Assembly: GCA_021808425.1 (NCBI GenBank)
Contig: JAKBBS010000147.1
Span: forward strand, 1-8,269
Origin: Actinomycetes bacterium
Lineage (GTDB): Bacteria; Actinomycetota; Acidimicrobiia; Acidimicrobiales; Palsa-688
Reading direction: 5' to 3'
DNA: 8,269 nucleotides
Shown here one piece after another: positions 1-6,130 of the stretch (the first letter of the stretch is position 1; each line of letters begins with the position of its first letter). Below the pieces are notes generated by a model. That model did not search any database, had not been told where the DNA came from, and saw only the letters and a program-made list of their open reading frames with translations. Made by a program: the position numbers and the translations under genes.

Positions 1-97
1 CGTCCAGGCGCGCTTCGTCCTCGCGGCGCAGGCAACAGCGCTTGTACTTCGCTCCGCTGCCACATGGGCACTGAGTGTTGCGTCCTATCTCACCCAT
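1..97 (-). CDS. SEC-C motif protein, N-terminal fragment (runs off left edge)
   Basis: Reading leftward from an ATG at 97, the first 32 codons give MGEIGRNTQCPCGSGAKYKR followed by CCLRREDEARLD. The CPCGSGxKYKxCC block (residues 10-22) is the SEC-C zinc-binding motif known from the C-terminus of SecA and from many small stand-alone proteins. Four cysteines are visible, in the spacing CxC then CC, which is the expected zinc ligand set. Here the motif is at the extreme N-terminus, so this is not SecA. It is probably one of the SEC-C proteins with an N-terminal zinc knuckle and a variable C-terminal domain that lies outside the window, so the function cannot be assigned. The frame is open to the edge. 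No Shine-Dalgarno sequence lies close to the ATG, but a TAGATT hexamer ends 7 nt before it, which suits a leaderless start. The gene is on the same strand as the liv operon and follows it after 131 bp. Confidence 0.82.
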   Translation of the reverse strand, partial: MGEIGRNTQCPCGSGAKYKRCCLRREDEARLD

Positions 98-104
98 GAG
101 GACA

Positions 105-110
105 AATCTA
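105..110 (-). promoter_or_regulatory. Candidate -10 box for a leaderless SEC-C mRNA
   Basis: On the minus strand TAGATT (TANNNT class, 4 of 6 matches to TATAAT) is followed by exactly 7 nt and then the ATG at 97. This places a likely transcription start at the first base of the start codon. No convincing -35 element is seen 16-19 nt upstream, and no Shine-Dalgarno sequence is within reach of the ATG. Leaderless genes with this arrangement are common in actinobacteria. The assignment rests on spacing and motif only. Confidence 0.35.
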
Positions 111-228
111 CGACCTCGGCCAGCAGAGAGGGTGGATGTCCCCCGGACCAGCCCAGCCCCGGAGAGTTATCTGCAATACACCCGGTTAGGGCGCAATCGA
201 TGGGCTGCCGGAAGGCGTCCAGGAGCGC

Positions 229-2292
229 TCAGGTGCTGGGGCTTTCGGCCATCTCTTCGGTCGTGGCGGCGTCGGCGATGATGGGCGAAGCGAGACGTGG
301 TGCACTCGGGGCGCCACGAATCAAAATGCGGTGTCCGATTGCGAGGAGGCGTTCGAACGCGACTGCCGGGCCTTTGCCGGACTCGGTGCTCATCACGCCG
401 TCCGGGCTGGTGAGCGCGGTGATCGCCAACAAGATCCCTGCTATGAGGGTCTGGTACTCACCGATGTTGATCAGGCTGGACAGCACGGTGACTGTCAGTC
501 CCGAGGCTGCCATCATGATGCCGGCGAACACGGCCCCGGAGATGCGACCGATGCCTGCTACGAAGACGATCGCCAGTAGGCCGAGCGATGTGAACGACGA
601 GAACCCGTCGGGGGTTAGGGTGCCCTGCTGGTAGCCGGTGAGCGCACCGCCGATGCCGGCTATGAACGCGGCGAGAGCGAAAGCGATGAGCTTGGCTTGC
701 GAGACGTTGATGCCCATTGCCGCGGCGGCGCGCTCGTTGGACCGCACTGCGAGAAGCATCCTCCCGGTCCCGCTCCTGCGAAGTCGTGCTACGAGGACCC
801 CGATCACGACGACGATCACGAGAACGAGGATTCCGAATATGGCGCGCGGGTAGGCTTTGCCCTCGGCGATGCCAAGATTGATGCCAAAAAACTTCGGCGG
901 GGATATTGGAAGCCCGGCTACGCCGCCGCTGAAAGAGGCGACGTTGAACAGCAGGGAGTCTGCGGCAACCGCCGCGCCGAGTGTCACGACTGCAAGGCTG
1001 ATACCGCGAAGACGTAGCGCCGGGAGGCCGATTATCAAGCCCACAGGTATTGCGCAGAGCCCCGCGAGGATCAACGAGAACGGGAAGCCGATACCCCAGC
1101 CGGAGGAGATATGTCCGAGCATGAAACCACCGATACCTGCGAACGACATCTGCGCCAGGGATACCTGTCCGGCGTAGCCGGTCAAGACCACGAGGGAGAA
1201 GCCGACGCAGGCGACTGTCAGTGACGCTATGAACGCGTTGCGAAGGGAACCGTGCAACACGAGGATCGCAATCGTTCCGATCACCAGGCACGCCGCGCCC
1301 GTCAAGTAAGGCGAACGCGGGAGCCCGACCGACGGGTTGCGGGCTTCGGTCGCTTCGCTTCTGGCCAGGACGCTCTTAGCGCTTAGCGAGATAGCGCCGA
1401 TTATCACCACGAAGGGGAGCGCTTGAGGCAGGCCTTGCTGGGGGAGCCACGAGAAGACGCTCAGAAGCTTGGTCAGCTCCGACTGGCCGATCCCGATGAG
1501 CATCCCCGCCCCGGCCGTCAGCCAGAACGAGCGGAAGCGGCCGACCAACGCGCAGCCGAGGGCCGGCACGACGAACAACGTGTACGACGTCGGGTCCAGG
1601 TTGGAGATTGGGGCGATCAGTATGCCACCAAGGCCGGCAAGCAGCGAGGCGATGACCCAGTTGGCGGCCGCGATCCTGCTTGCCGATATCCCCGAGAGTG
1701 CGGCACCGGCCTCGTTCTCCGCACCGGCTGTCGTCGCCAGGCCGAAGCGCGTGCGCTTGAAAGTCACGGCCAAAGCGACGGCGATAGCGACCATCAAAAC
1801 GCTCAGGATGATGCGGTCCTCGGGGAATGTGACACCGCCGACCGACAGCGAGCTCGCCGGGAGTACTGGAAGAACGGACTTGGCTTGTGATCCGAAGTTG
1901 ATCACGGCAATCGCCTCGAGGGTGAGCATGATGCCAATCGAGGCGGACACTTTGGTGAGCGGCGTCGCGTTGCGCAGCGGTCGGTAGATGACCACGTAGA
2001 GAACCAGCCCCAGGACGGCTGCGTATACAAGTGAGACCGTCATCGCGATTGCAGTGTTGACTCCTGCAGCCGGTCCGACGGTGATCGCGTGGGGGAGGAA
2101 GATCAAAGGCAGCTCGAGTTTTCCGCTCTGGCGCAGCTCCAGAAAGACGTATGCGATGAACATGGCGATAGCCCCGTGGGCAAAGTCCACCACGCCGGCT
2201 GCGCGGTACTTGAGCACCAGGCCCAGACCGAACAGGGCGTAAGTGACACCCGAACCCAACCCGAGAAGCGCGAACAGAATGAAGCTAGACAT
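229..2292 (-). CDS. livHM: Fused LivH-LivM permease of a HAAT/Liv-type ABC importer
   Basis: This 687-residue protein joins two membrane subunits that are usually separate. Residues 1-305 are LivH-like: an N-terminal hydrophobic helix, the segment LKYRAAGVVDFAHGAIAMF near 27-45, and a cytoplasmic coupling loop (RTRFGLATTAGAENEAGAAL, 180-199). Residues 327-632 are LivM-like: TGYAGQVSLAQMSFAGIGGF at 371-390, GLPALRLRGISLAVVTLGAA at 422-441, and the second coupling loop with GRMLLAVRSNERAAAAMG at 510-527. The linker at about 302-326 is charged and contains ARSEATEARNP, which looks unlike the rest of the protein. About 55 residues of polar tail follow the last helix. Separate LivH and LivM are each roughly 290-420 residues, so both halves are essentially complete. 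The fusion would form a single-chain translocation pore coupled to LivG and LivF. The ATG overlaps the livF stop by 8 nt. The nearest Shine-Dalgarno-like tract (GGGGGA) is over 10 nt upstream, so translational coupling to livF is likely. The substrate cannot be read from sequence: HAAT permeases carry branched-chain amino acids, amides, urea or aromatic acids. Confidence 0.93.
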   Translation of the reverse strand: MSSFILFALLGLGSGVTYALFGLGLVLKYRAAGVVDFAHGAIAMFIAYVFLELRQSGKLELPLIFLPHAITVGPAAGVNTAIAMTVSLVYAAVLGLVLYVVIYRPLRNATPLTKVSASIGIMLTLEAIAVINFGSQAKSVLPVLPASSLSVGGVTFPEDRIILSVLMVAIAVALAVTFKRTRFGLATTAGAENEAGAALSGISASRIAAANWVIASLLAGLGGILIAPISNLDPTSYTLFVVPALGCALVGRFRSFWLTAGAGMLIGIGQSELTKLLSVFSWLPQQGLPQALPFVVIIGAISLSAKSVLARSEATEARNPSVGLPRSPYLTGAACLVIGTIAILVLHGSLRNAFIASLTVACVGFSLVVLTGYAGQVSLAQMSFAGIGGFMLGHISSGWGIGFPFSLILAGLCAIPVGLIIGLPALRLRGISLAVVTLGAAVAADSLLFNVASFSGGVAGLPISPPKFFGINLGIAEGKAYPRAIFGILVLVIVVVIGVLVARLRRSGTGRMLLAVRSNERAAAAMGINVSQAKLIAFALAAFIAGIGGALTGYQQGTLTPDGFSSFTSLGLLAIVFVAGIGRISGAVFAGIMMAASGLTVTVLSSLINIGEYQTLIAGILLAITALTSPDGVMSTESGKGPAVAFERLLAIGHRILIRGAPSAPRLASPIIADAATTEEMAESPST

Positions 2293-3022
2293 TTAGAGTC
2301 GTTTCCCCCAGATAGCTTGCTTTTAGGACGTCACGACGCTTAGCCAGGTTCGCGGCGTGTTCATTGAGCACGATCCGACCGTGGGTGAGCACATAGGCGC
2401 GGTCGGCTACCTCCAATGCCTGCGAGACGTGCTGCTCCACGAAGAGGACGCTCGCCCCGTACTCCGTAGCGGCCTGGCGTAGGAGGGGAAGGAGCCTTTC
2501 GACGATGACCGGGGCGAGGCCCAGGCTCAGCTCGTCTACTAAGAGTATCCGGGGGCGCTTCACCAAAGCTCTGCCGAGGGCGAGCATCTGCTGCTCGCCG
2601 CCGGAGAGAAGCTTGGCGGGCCGGTCGAGGGCCTTTTCCAGTTCGGGCATCATGGAGAGCAGCTCGCCAAGCGCCAGGCCGCCCTTCGATTTGACGAGCC
2701 GCAAATGCTCCCGGACCGTGAGGGTGGGGAACAGTGCCCGCCCTTCGGGGACCATCGCCATTCCCTCACGGGCGAGTTGGTGAGCGCTTCTGCCGGTGAC
2801 GTCGGCGCCGTGGAACGACACCTTCCCGCCCATCGGCTGGTGGAGTCCCGCGATTGTCTCCATTGTGGTCGTCTTGCCGGCGCCGTTCGGTCCGAGCATC
2901 GCTACGACCTCGCCGGCGTTCACGCTGAGATTGAGGTCGCGTACGACGGCCGTTCCTTTGTAGCCGGCGGTGAGGTTCTCGACTTCCAACGCAACGCCGT
3001 GGGGGGCTTGTTCAGTCGACAC
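2285..3022 (-). CDS. livF: LivF-type ATPase of the HAAT ABC importer
   Basis: This 245-residue cytoplasmic ABC ATPase energises the adjacent permease together with LivG. Walker A is GPNGAGKTT at 44-52. The Q-loop position has Glu, as is usual for LivF (VPEGRALFPTLTV, 91-103). The signature is LSGGEQQ at 139-145. Walker B with the catalytic Glu is ILLVDE at 159-164, followed by LSLGLAP, and the switch His is in VEQH (His198). LivF proteins typically read DEPSLGLAP; here Pro is replaced by Leu (DELSLGLAP), which should be tolerated. Length is normal for LivF (about 235-250). The GTG start at 3022 is chosen because AAAGGAG lies 7 nt upstream, inside the end of livG. The gene overlaps livG by 11 nt and livHM by 8 nt, so all three are one transcription and translation unit. 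Confidence 0.95.
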   Translation of the reverse strand: MSTEQAPHGVALEVENLTAGYKGTAVVRDLNLSVNAGEVVAMLGPNGAGKTTTMETIAGLHQPMGGKVSFHGADVTGRSAHQLAREGMAMVPEGRALFPTLTVREHLRLVKSKGGLALGELLSMMPELEKALDRPAKLLSGGEQQMLALGRALVKRPRILLVDELSLGLAPVIVERLLPLLRQAATEYGASVLFVEQHVSQALEVADRAYVLTHGRIVLNEHAANLAKRRDVLKASYLGETTLNV

Positions 3023-3800
3023 CGCCTAGCTCCTTTCGTCCGAGGTAGGCCTCGATGACGGCTGGGTCGTCCCTGACGTGCTCGGGAGTGCCGCTGCTTA
3101 TGAGGCGTCCGAAGTTCAGAACGTAAACCCGATCCGATACGGATAGGACGAGTCCCATGTCGTGGTCGATGAGCAGTATCGTGACGCCTTCGTCTTTCGG
3201 TAATGCTCGGAGACGCTCCCCGAGCTCGGCGCTCTCGTCGGTGTCAAGTCCTGCGGCGGGCTCGTCGAGCAGCAGCATCTTCGGTCGCCGGGCGAGCGCC
3301 CGTGCCAAGCCGACCAGCTTTCGCTGGCCGTGGGAGATCTGGTTGGGATGCTTCTTGGCGAGTCCTTCAAGTCCGCAGGCGCTCATCGCCCAGTCGACCG
3401 CCGAACGATCGGGTTTGCGCGCCGGAAGGAACAAGTCCCGAAGCGCCTTAGAGATGCCCGATCCCTCGCTCGCTACCAGGAGGTTCTCTTCGACCGTTAG
3501 GTCGTCGAAGAGCTCGACCGACTGGAACGTCCTTGCAAGACCGCCGCGTGACCGCTTATACGCGGGTAGTCCCCGGAGCTCCTGATCGTCGAAACGGATG
3601 CTCCCGCCGTCGATGGGGGTGTAGCCGGTGAGGGCGTCTATGAGGGAGGTCTTGCCGGCGCCGTTCGGTCCGATCAGCCCGATGAGTGAGCCGACCGCGA
3701 CGTCGAAGCTCACCGAGTCGACCGCAGTGACACCCCCGTAGCGGACCGTGACGTCTGAAACTTCGAGCAGCTGCTTTCGGCCAGCAATAATCGTTTCCAC
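3012..3800 (-). CDS. livG: LivG-type ATPase of the HAAT ABC importer
   Basis: This 262-residue ABC ATPase is the first gene of the minus-strand operon. Walker A is GPNGAGKTS at 44-52. The Q-loop is LARTFQ with Gln at 93. The signature motif is the LivG-style ISHGQ at 155-159 (the family often has LSYGQ). Walker B is LLLDE with catalytic Glu180, followed by PAAGLD, and the switch His is in IDHDM (His213). The longer helical region between Q-loop and signature, and the C-terminal GTPEHVRDDPAVIEAYLG segment, are typical of LivG rather than LivF. The GTG at 3800 is the first start available after an upstream in-frame TGA (complement of 3834-3836) and lies 13 residues before the conserved beta strand. 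No Shine-Dalgarno sequence precedes it. A -10-like hexamer ends 6 nt before the GTG, so a leaderless mRNA is plausible. Confidence 0.94.
   Translation of the reverse strand: METIIAGRKQLLEVSDVTVRYGGVTAVDSVSFDVAVGSLIGLIGPNGAGKTSLIDALTGYTPIDGGSIRFDDQELRGLPAYKRSRGGLARTFQSVELFDDLTVEENLLVASEGSGISKALRDLFLPARKPDRSAVDWAMSACGLEGLAKKHPNQISHGQRKLVGLARALARRPKMLLLDEPAAGLDTDESAELGERLRALPKDEGVTILLIDHDMGLVLSVSDRVYVLNFGRLISSGTPEHVRDDPAVIEAYLGRKELGGVD
3030..3036 (-). promoter_or_regulatory. Ribosome binding site of livF inside livG
   Basis: On the minus strand AAAGGAG lies 7 nt before the GTG at 3022 and falls within the last codons of livG. It fixes the GTG as the livF start and provides re-initiation at the 11-nt gene overlap. 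Confidence 0.7.
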
Positions 3801-3806
3801 TCTGGA

Positions 3807-3837
3807 ATAGTGTCTCTGTATCCGGCCTGATTGTCAA
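3807..3837 (-). promoter_or_regulatory. Candidate promoter of the livG-livF-livHM operon
   Basis: Reading the minus strand, a perfect -35 TTGACA (3837-3832) is followed after 19 nt by CACTAT (3812-3807) as a possible -10, then 6 nt and the livG GTG. The predicted transcription start would fall at or next to the start codon, which agrees with the missing Shine-Dalgarno sequence. The 19-nt spacer is longer than optimal and the -10 is weak, so only the -35 is strong evidence. Confidence 0.45.
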
Positions 3838-3871
3838 GGGGTAACCAGATTCTCGGCGAAGAGCTTGACAA
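3831..3871. repeat. 8-bp inverted repeat containing both divergent -35 boxes
   Basis: TTGTCAAG (3831-3838) and CTTGACAA (3864-3871) are perfect inverted copies separated by 25 bp, with centres 33 bp apart, about three helical turns. Each arm contains the TTGACA -35 hexamer of the promoter firing outward on its side. The match extends one base beyond the hexamer on each side. This could be an operator for a regulator controlling both transcription units, or simply two good -35 elements back to back. Confidence 0.5.
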
Positions 3872-3893
3872 GCATGCAGAGGATCGTCATTAT
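3865..3893 (+). promoter_or_regulatory. Sigma-70-like promoter of the binding-protein gene
   Basis: TTGACA (3865-3870) matches the -35 consensus perfectly. A 17-nt spacer leads to CATTAT (3888-3893), a 4-of-6 match to the -10 consensus. Transcription would start near 3900, giving a leader of about 58 nt before the GTG at 3958. The position of this promoter also argues against any start codon upstream of 3900 for the binding protein. Confidence 0.65.
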
Positions 3894-3943
3894 TATCGAC
3901 AGAAGAAACACACTCTTGGGGAGTGAAACTTACCCGAGTCGAC

Positions 3944-3952
3944 AGAGGGGAG
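3944..3952 (+). promoter_or_regulatory. Ribosome binding site fixing the binding-protein start
   Basis: AGAGGGGAG ends 5 nt before the GTG at 3958. It selects this GTG over the upstream in-frame TTG at 3865, which would add 31 residues in front of a lipoprotein signal peptide and lies inside the -35 box. Confidence 0.75.
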
Positions 3953-3957
3953 AAGAA

Positions 3958-5217
3958 GTGAAGCATTTCAGGAGGTCGGTACTCGTCGGTGGGGCCGCTC
4001 TCGCAGTCCTGGCGGCGGGCTGTGGCAGCTCGACGTCTGCGAGCTCGACGGCTACGACATCCGGGGCTGGATCGACAGCGGCGCCGGCGGCTACGGCTTC
4101 GTCGCCGCTCGGCACGCCGGATAAGGCGACAAAGAGCCCCTACCTCTTCGGCGTCATCAATGATGAGGCAGGGCCGATCACCTTCCCCGAAGCACGCCAA
4201 GGGCTCATCGCGGGCGTGGACTACGTCAACAACTACCTTGGTGGAATTAACGGACATCCAATCCAGTTGGCGTCGTGTATCTCGGATGCGTCGCCGGCCG
4301 TCAGTGCCCGATGTGCCACACAACTCGTCGGCCAACATCCCCTGGCGATCCTCGGCGCAGCAGACGTCGGCAGCCCTGCAGCCATTCCTGTCTACCAGCG
4401 GGCGAACCTCGCCTATCTCGGGGGAATCCCTTTTACCCCTGTCGAAGGCAACGCTTCAAACGCCGTGATATTCAACTCGATCAGCCTCGGTGACAACGCC
4501 GTCGGAGCAGTCTTCGTTGCCAAGACGCTGAAAGCCCAGTCCGTCGCCGACCTCTACATCTCCAACGCGCAGGGCGAGTACTCAGGTCTCAGCATCATCG
4601 CCAAAGTGCTCAAGAGCTCCGGAGTCTCGAACGTGTCAACGATTGCGATTCCGCCGACAGCCCCGGACCCGACCCCGGAAGTGGCGGTAGCTGTCAAGGA
4701 CAACCCGAACGTGATCTTCGTCGACGTGCCGAACAACTGCGGCGAGGTGCTCAAAGCGATCAAGCAGTTGGGATACACAGGCAAAGTAATTGCGATTGAC
4801 CCCTGCTCTGCTCCGCCTGTAATCCAAGCGGCCGCCGGGGGCGCCGAGAACATGTACGTGGTGTCGCCGTTCGTCCTTCAGTCGGGCAACAGTCCGCAGG
4901 CGCATATCTTCGAGGCGGCGATGAGCAAATACGCGGCTGCCGGGACGGCGATCGACTCGATCTCGACCGCTACTTTCTCGGAGGCGGTCGATGTGCAGCG
5001 GGCGCTTTCGAAGGTGACCGGGACACTTGACACCTCGAGCATCCTCAACGCGTTCAAGACCGGCTCCAACCACGCGAACTTCCTGTCGCACCCTTACACG
5101 TGCAACGGCAAGGCGATTGCTGGCGCTACGTCCGTCTGCGTCAACTCCTACCTGGTCGACCAGATCAAGAACGGCAAGATCACCCAGGCCAGCAGCACAG
5201 CCTGGCTCAGCTCGTAG
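3958..5217 (+). CDS. livK: HAAT-type substrate-binding lipoprotein (LivK-like)
   Basis: This 419-residue extracytoplasmic binding protein should deliver substrate to the divergent LivHM/LivG/LivF transporter. The signal peptide is MKHFRRSVLVGGAALAVLAA (residues 1-20) and the lipobox is LAAG followed by Cys22, the predicted lipidation site. A low-complexity Ser/Thr/Ala-rich linker (about 24-49) tethers the domain. The mature domain begins near YLFGVINDEAGPITFPEARQ and has the periplasmic-binding-protein type I layout: an AGVDYVNNYLGGINGHPIQL segment, a Cys-containing ISDASPAVSARCATQLV region, and a second lobe with FVDVPNNCGEVLKAIKQLGY. It resembles the Peripla_BP_6 family used by amino-acid, amide, urea and aromatic-acid importers. 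Several cysteines in the mature part could form disulfides. The GTG start is supported by AGAGGGGAG 5 nt upstream. The substrate is unknown. No terminator follows, and the next gene begins about 7 nt downstream, so the two are probably cotranscribed. Confidence 0.92.
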   Translation: MKHFRRSVLVGGAALAVLAAGCGSSTSASSTATTSGAGSTAAPAATASSPLGTPDKATKSPYLFGVINDEAGPITFPEARQGLIAGVDYVNNYLGGINGHPIQLASCISDASPAVSARCATQLVGQHPLAILGAADVGSPAAIPVYQRANLAYLGGIPFTPVEGNASNAVIFNSISLGDNAVGAVFVAKTLKAQSVADLYISNAQGEYSGLSIIAKVLKSSGVSNVSTIAIPPTAPDPTPEVAVAVKDNPNVIFVDVPNNCGEVLKAIKQLGYTGKVIAIDPCSAPPVIQAAAGGAENMYVVSPFVLQSGNSPQAHIFEAAMSKYAAAGTAIDSISTATFSEAVDVQRALSKVTGTLDTSSILNAFKTGSNHANFLSHPYTCNGKAIAGATSVCVNSYLVDQIKNGKITQASSTAWLSS

Positions 5218-5224
5218 CCAAAAG

Positions 5225-6130
5225 GTGGGTTCGGGCGGACCGCTTCAAGGTCTCCTGACAAGTCGGACGTCACCGTTGGCGGGGACGGTGGTGTTCGACT
5301 TGGACAGCTCGGAGCACGTCTTTATCGCCGACCACCGTGTCGGGACCTCCGGGTTGTTGTCGACAGTCATGTCCCTGGAGGCGTTGGCTGAAGCAGCGAC
5401 GCTTGTCTGCGGATGGGACTCAGTCGACGAGGTGTCCTCGGTCTCAGTTGGCATGCCCCTCTTCGTCCCGGACGGGGAGAGGCGCCAGACAACCGCAGAG
5501 GTGCTCGGCGAGGGAGAAGGCGCGACCGCAACTTTGAGCAGCATCTCTCTGGATCACGCCGGAAAGGTCCAACATCTGTCAGCGGTGCTCCGTCCCCGGC
5601 TGGCCTGGAGCGGGGACGCCGCCCGTCGCGAAATGCCGCCGGGGCAAGGCAGATCGGGGGCTGCTAGTTCCGAGATCTACAGGCTCTACTTCCACGGCCC
5701 GTCGTTTCAGGTCGTGGACTCCGCGTATGTCGTTGACGACTCTGTTGTGGCGCACATGGCACAGGAGCTTGCCCCGATCGGAGAGCCGGCGGGTCGTTCC
5801 CGCACCTCGCCGCGCCTCGTCGAGCTGTGCCTTCAGGCTGCTGGGCTGTACGAGGTGGCGGCCTCGGGGCGCATGCGTATCCCCTCCAGCATCGAGCGGA
5901 TCGTCTGGCATTCGCCGGACCGTAGAGACAGCGGGGATGGTCTTGCCGCGGTCGTCGAGCGTGTGCTCGACGAGGATGGAGAGCCCGCATACGACGCGGC
6001 TGTAATCGACCTCGACGGGCGCGTTCGTTTGAGCGTCTTCGGGTACCGGGCAACAGACTTCTCCCAGCCCGTAGATCAGGTCGCTCTCGCAGACGTGCGG
6101 TCCGCGCTCGGCCCGGTCGGGTCTGGTTAG
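5225..6130 (+). CDS. Stand-alone polyketide-synthase-type dehydratase (PS-DH) domain protein, active site altered
   Basis: From the GTG at 5225 this encodes 301 residues arranged as a double hotdog. The N-terminal hotdog holds ADHRVGTSGLLSTVMSLEAL (36-54). The C-terminal hotdog opens with LYFHGPSFQVVDSAYV and holds SPRLVELCLQAAGLYEVA (195-212). These align by eye with the PS-DH family of type I PKS and PUFA-synthase-like enzymes, which dehydrate beta-hydroxyacyl-ACP thioesters. The usual HxxxGxxxxP motif is changed: His37 is present, but the Gly and Pro positions are Thr41 and Ser46. The catalytic Asp of PxxxDxxxQ is replaced by Glu200 (P196, E200, Q204). No ketosynthase, acyltransferase or carrier-protein domain flanks it. 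It may be a diverged acyl-binding or dehydratase protein, or a remnant of a larger synthase. The start is uncertain: AAAAGG abuts the GTG, and in-frame TTG 5276 or GTG 5288 are alternatives. It follows the binding-protein gene by 7 nt. Confidence 0.75.
   Translation: MGSGGPLQGLLTSRTSPLAGTVVFDLDSSEHVFIADHRVGTSGLLSTVMSLEALAEAATLVCGWDSVDEVSSVSVGMPLFVPDGERRQTTAEVLGEGEGATATLSSISLDHAGKVQHLSAVLRPRLAWSGDAARREMPPGQGRSGAASSEIYRLYFHGPSFQVVDSAYVVDDSVVAHMAQELAPIGEPAGRSRTSPRLVELCLQAAGLYEVAASGRMRIPSSIERIVWHSPDRRDSGDGLAAVVERVLDEDGEPAYDAAVIDLDGRVRLSVFGYRATDFSQPVDQVALADVRSALGPVGSG

Noticed and set aside
141..163. Direct repeat CCCCGGA twice, and GC-rich tract, after the liv operon as a possible terminator
   Set aside because: The copies are direct rather than inverted, no stable stem with a following U-tract is visible on the minus strand, and the element is too short to call.
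458..1291. 277-codon minus-strand open frame
   Set aside because: It is an Arg-rich out-of-frame shadow of livHM, whose translation has clear membrane and family motifs.
1326..1352. CGACC and GGTCG hairpin near the permease linker
   Set aside because: Only 5 bp of stem with a 17-nt loop inside a GC-rich coding region, so it is expected by chance.
3865..3957. In-frame extension of the binding protein starting at TTG 3865
   Set aside because: It would start inside the -35 box of the likely promoter and put 31 residues ahead of a good lipoprotein signal peptide. The GTG at 3958 has a strong Shine-Dalgarno sequence.
3556..4338. 260-codon minus-strand open frame spanning the divergent promoters
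   Set aside because: It overlaps livG in another frame and the binding-protein gene antisense, is Arg-rich and of low complexity, and contains no recognisable motif.
5027..5224. Long upstream extension of the dehydratase-like frame into the binding-protein gene
   Set aside because: The extra translation is Arg/Ser/Thr/Pro-rich shadow sequence of the binding-protein gene with no domain character. The recognisable domain begins only after about 5280.
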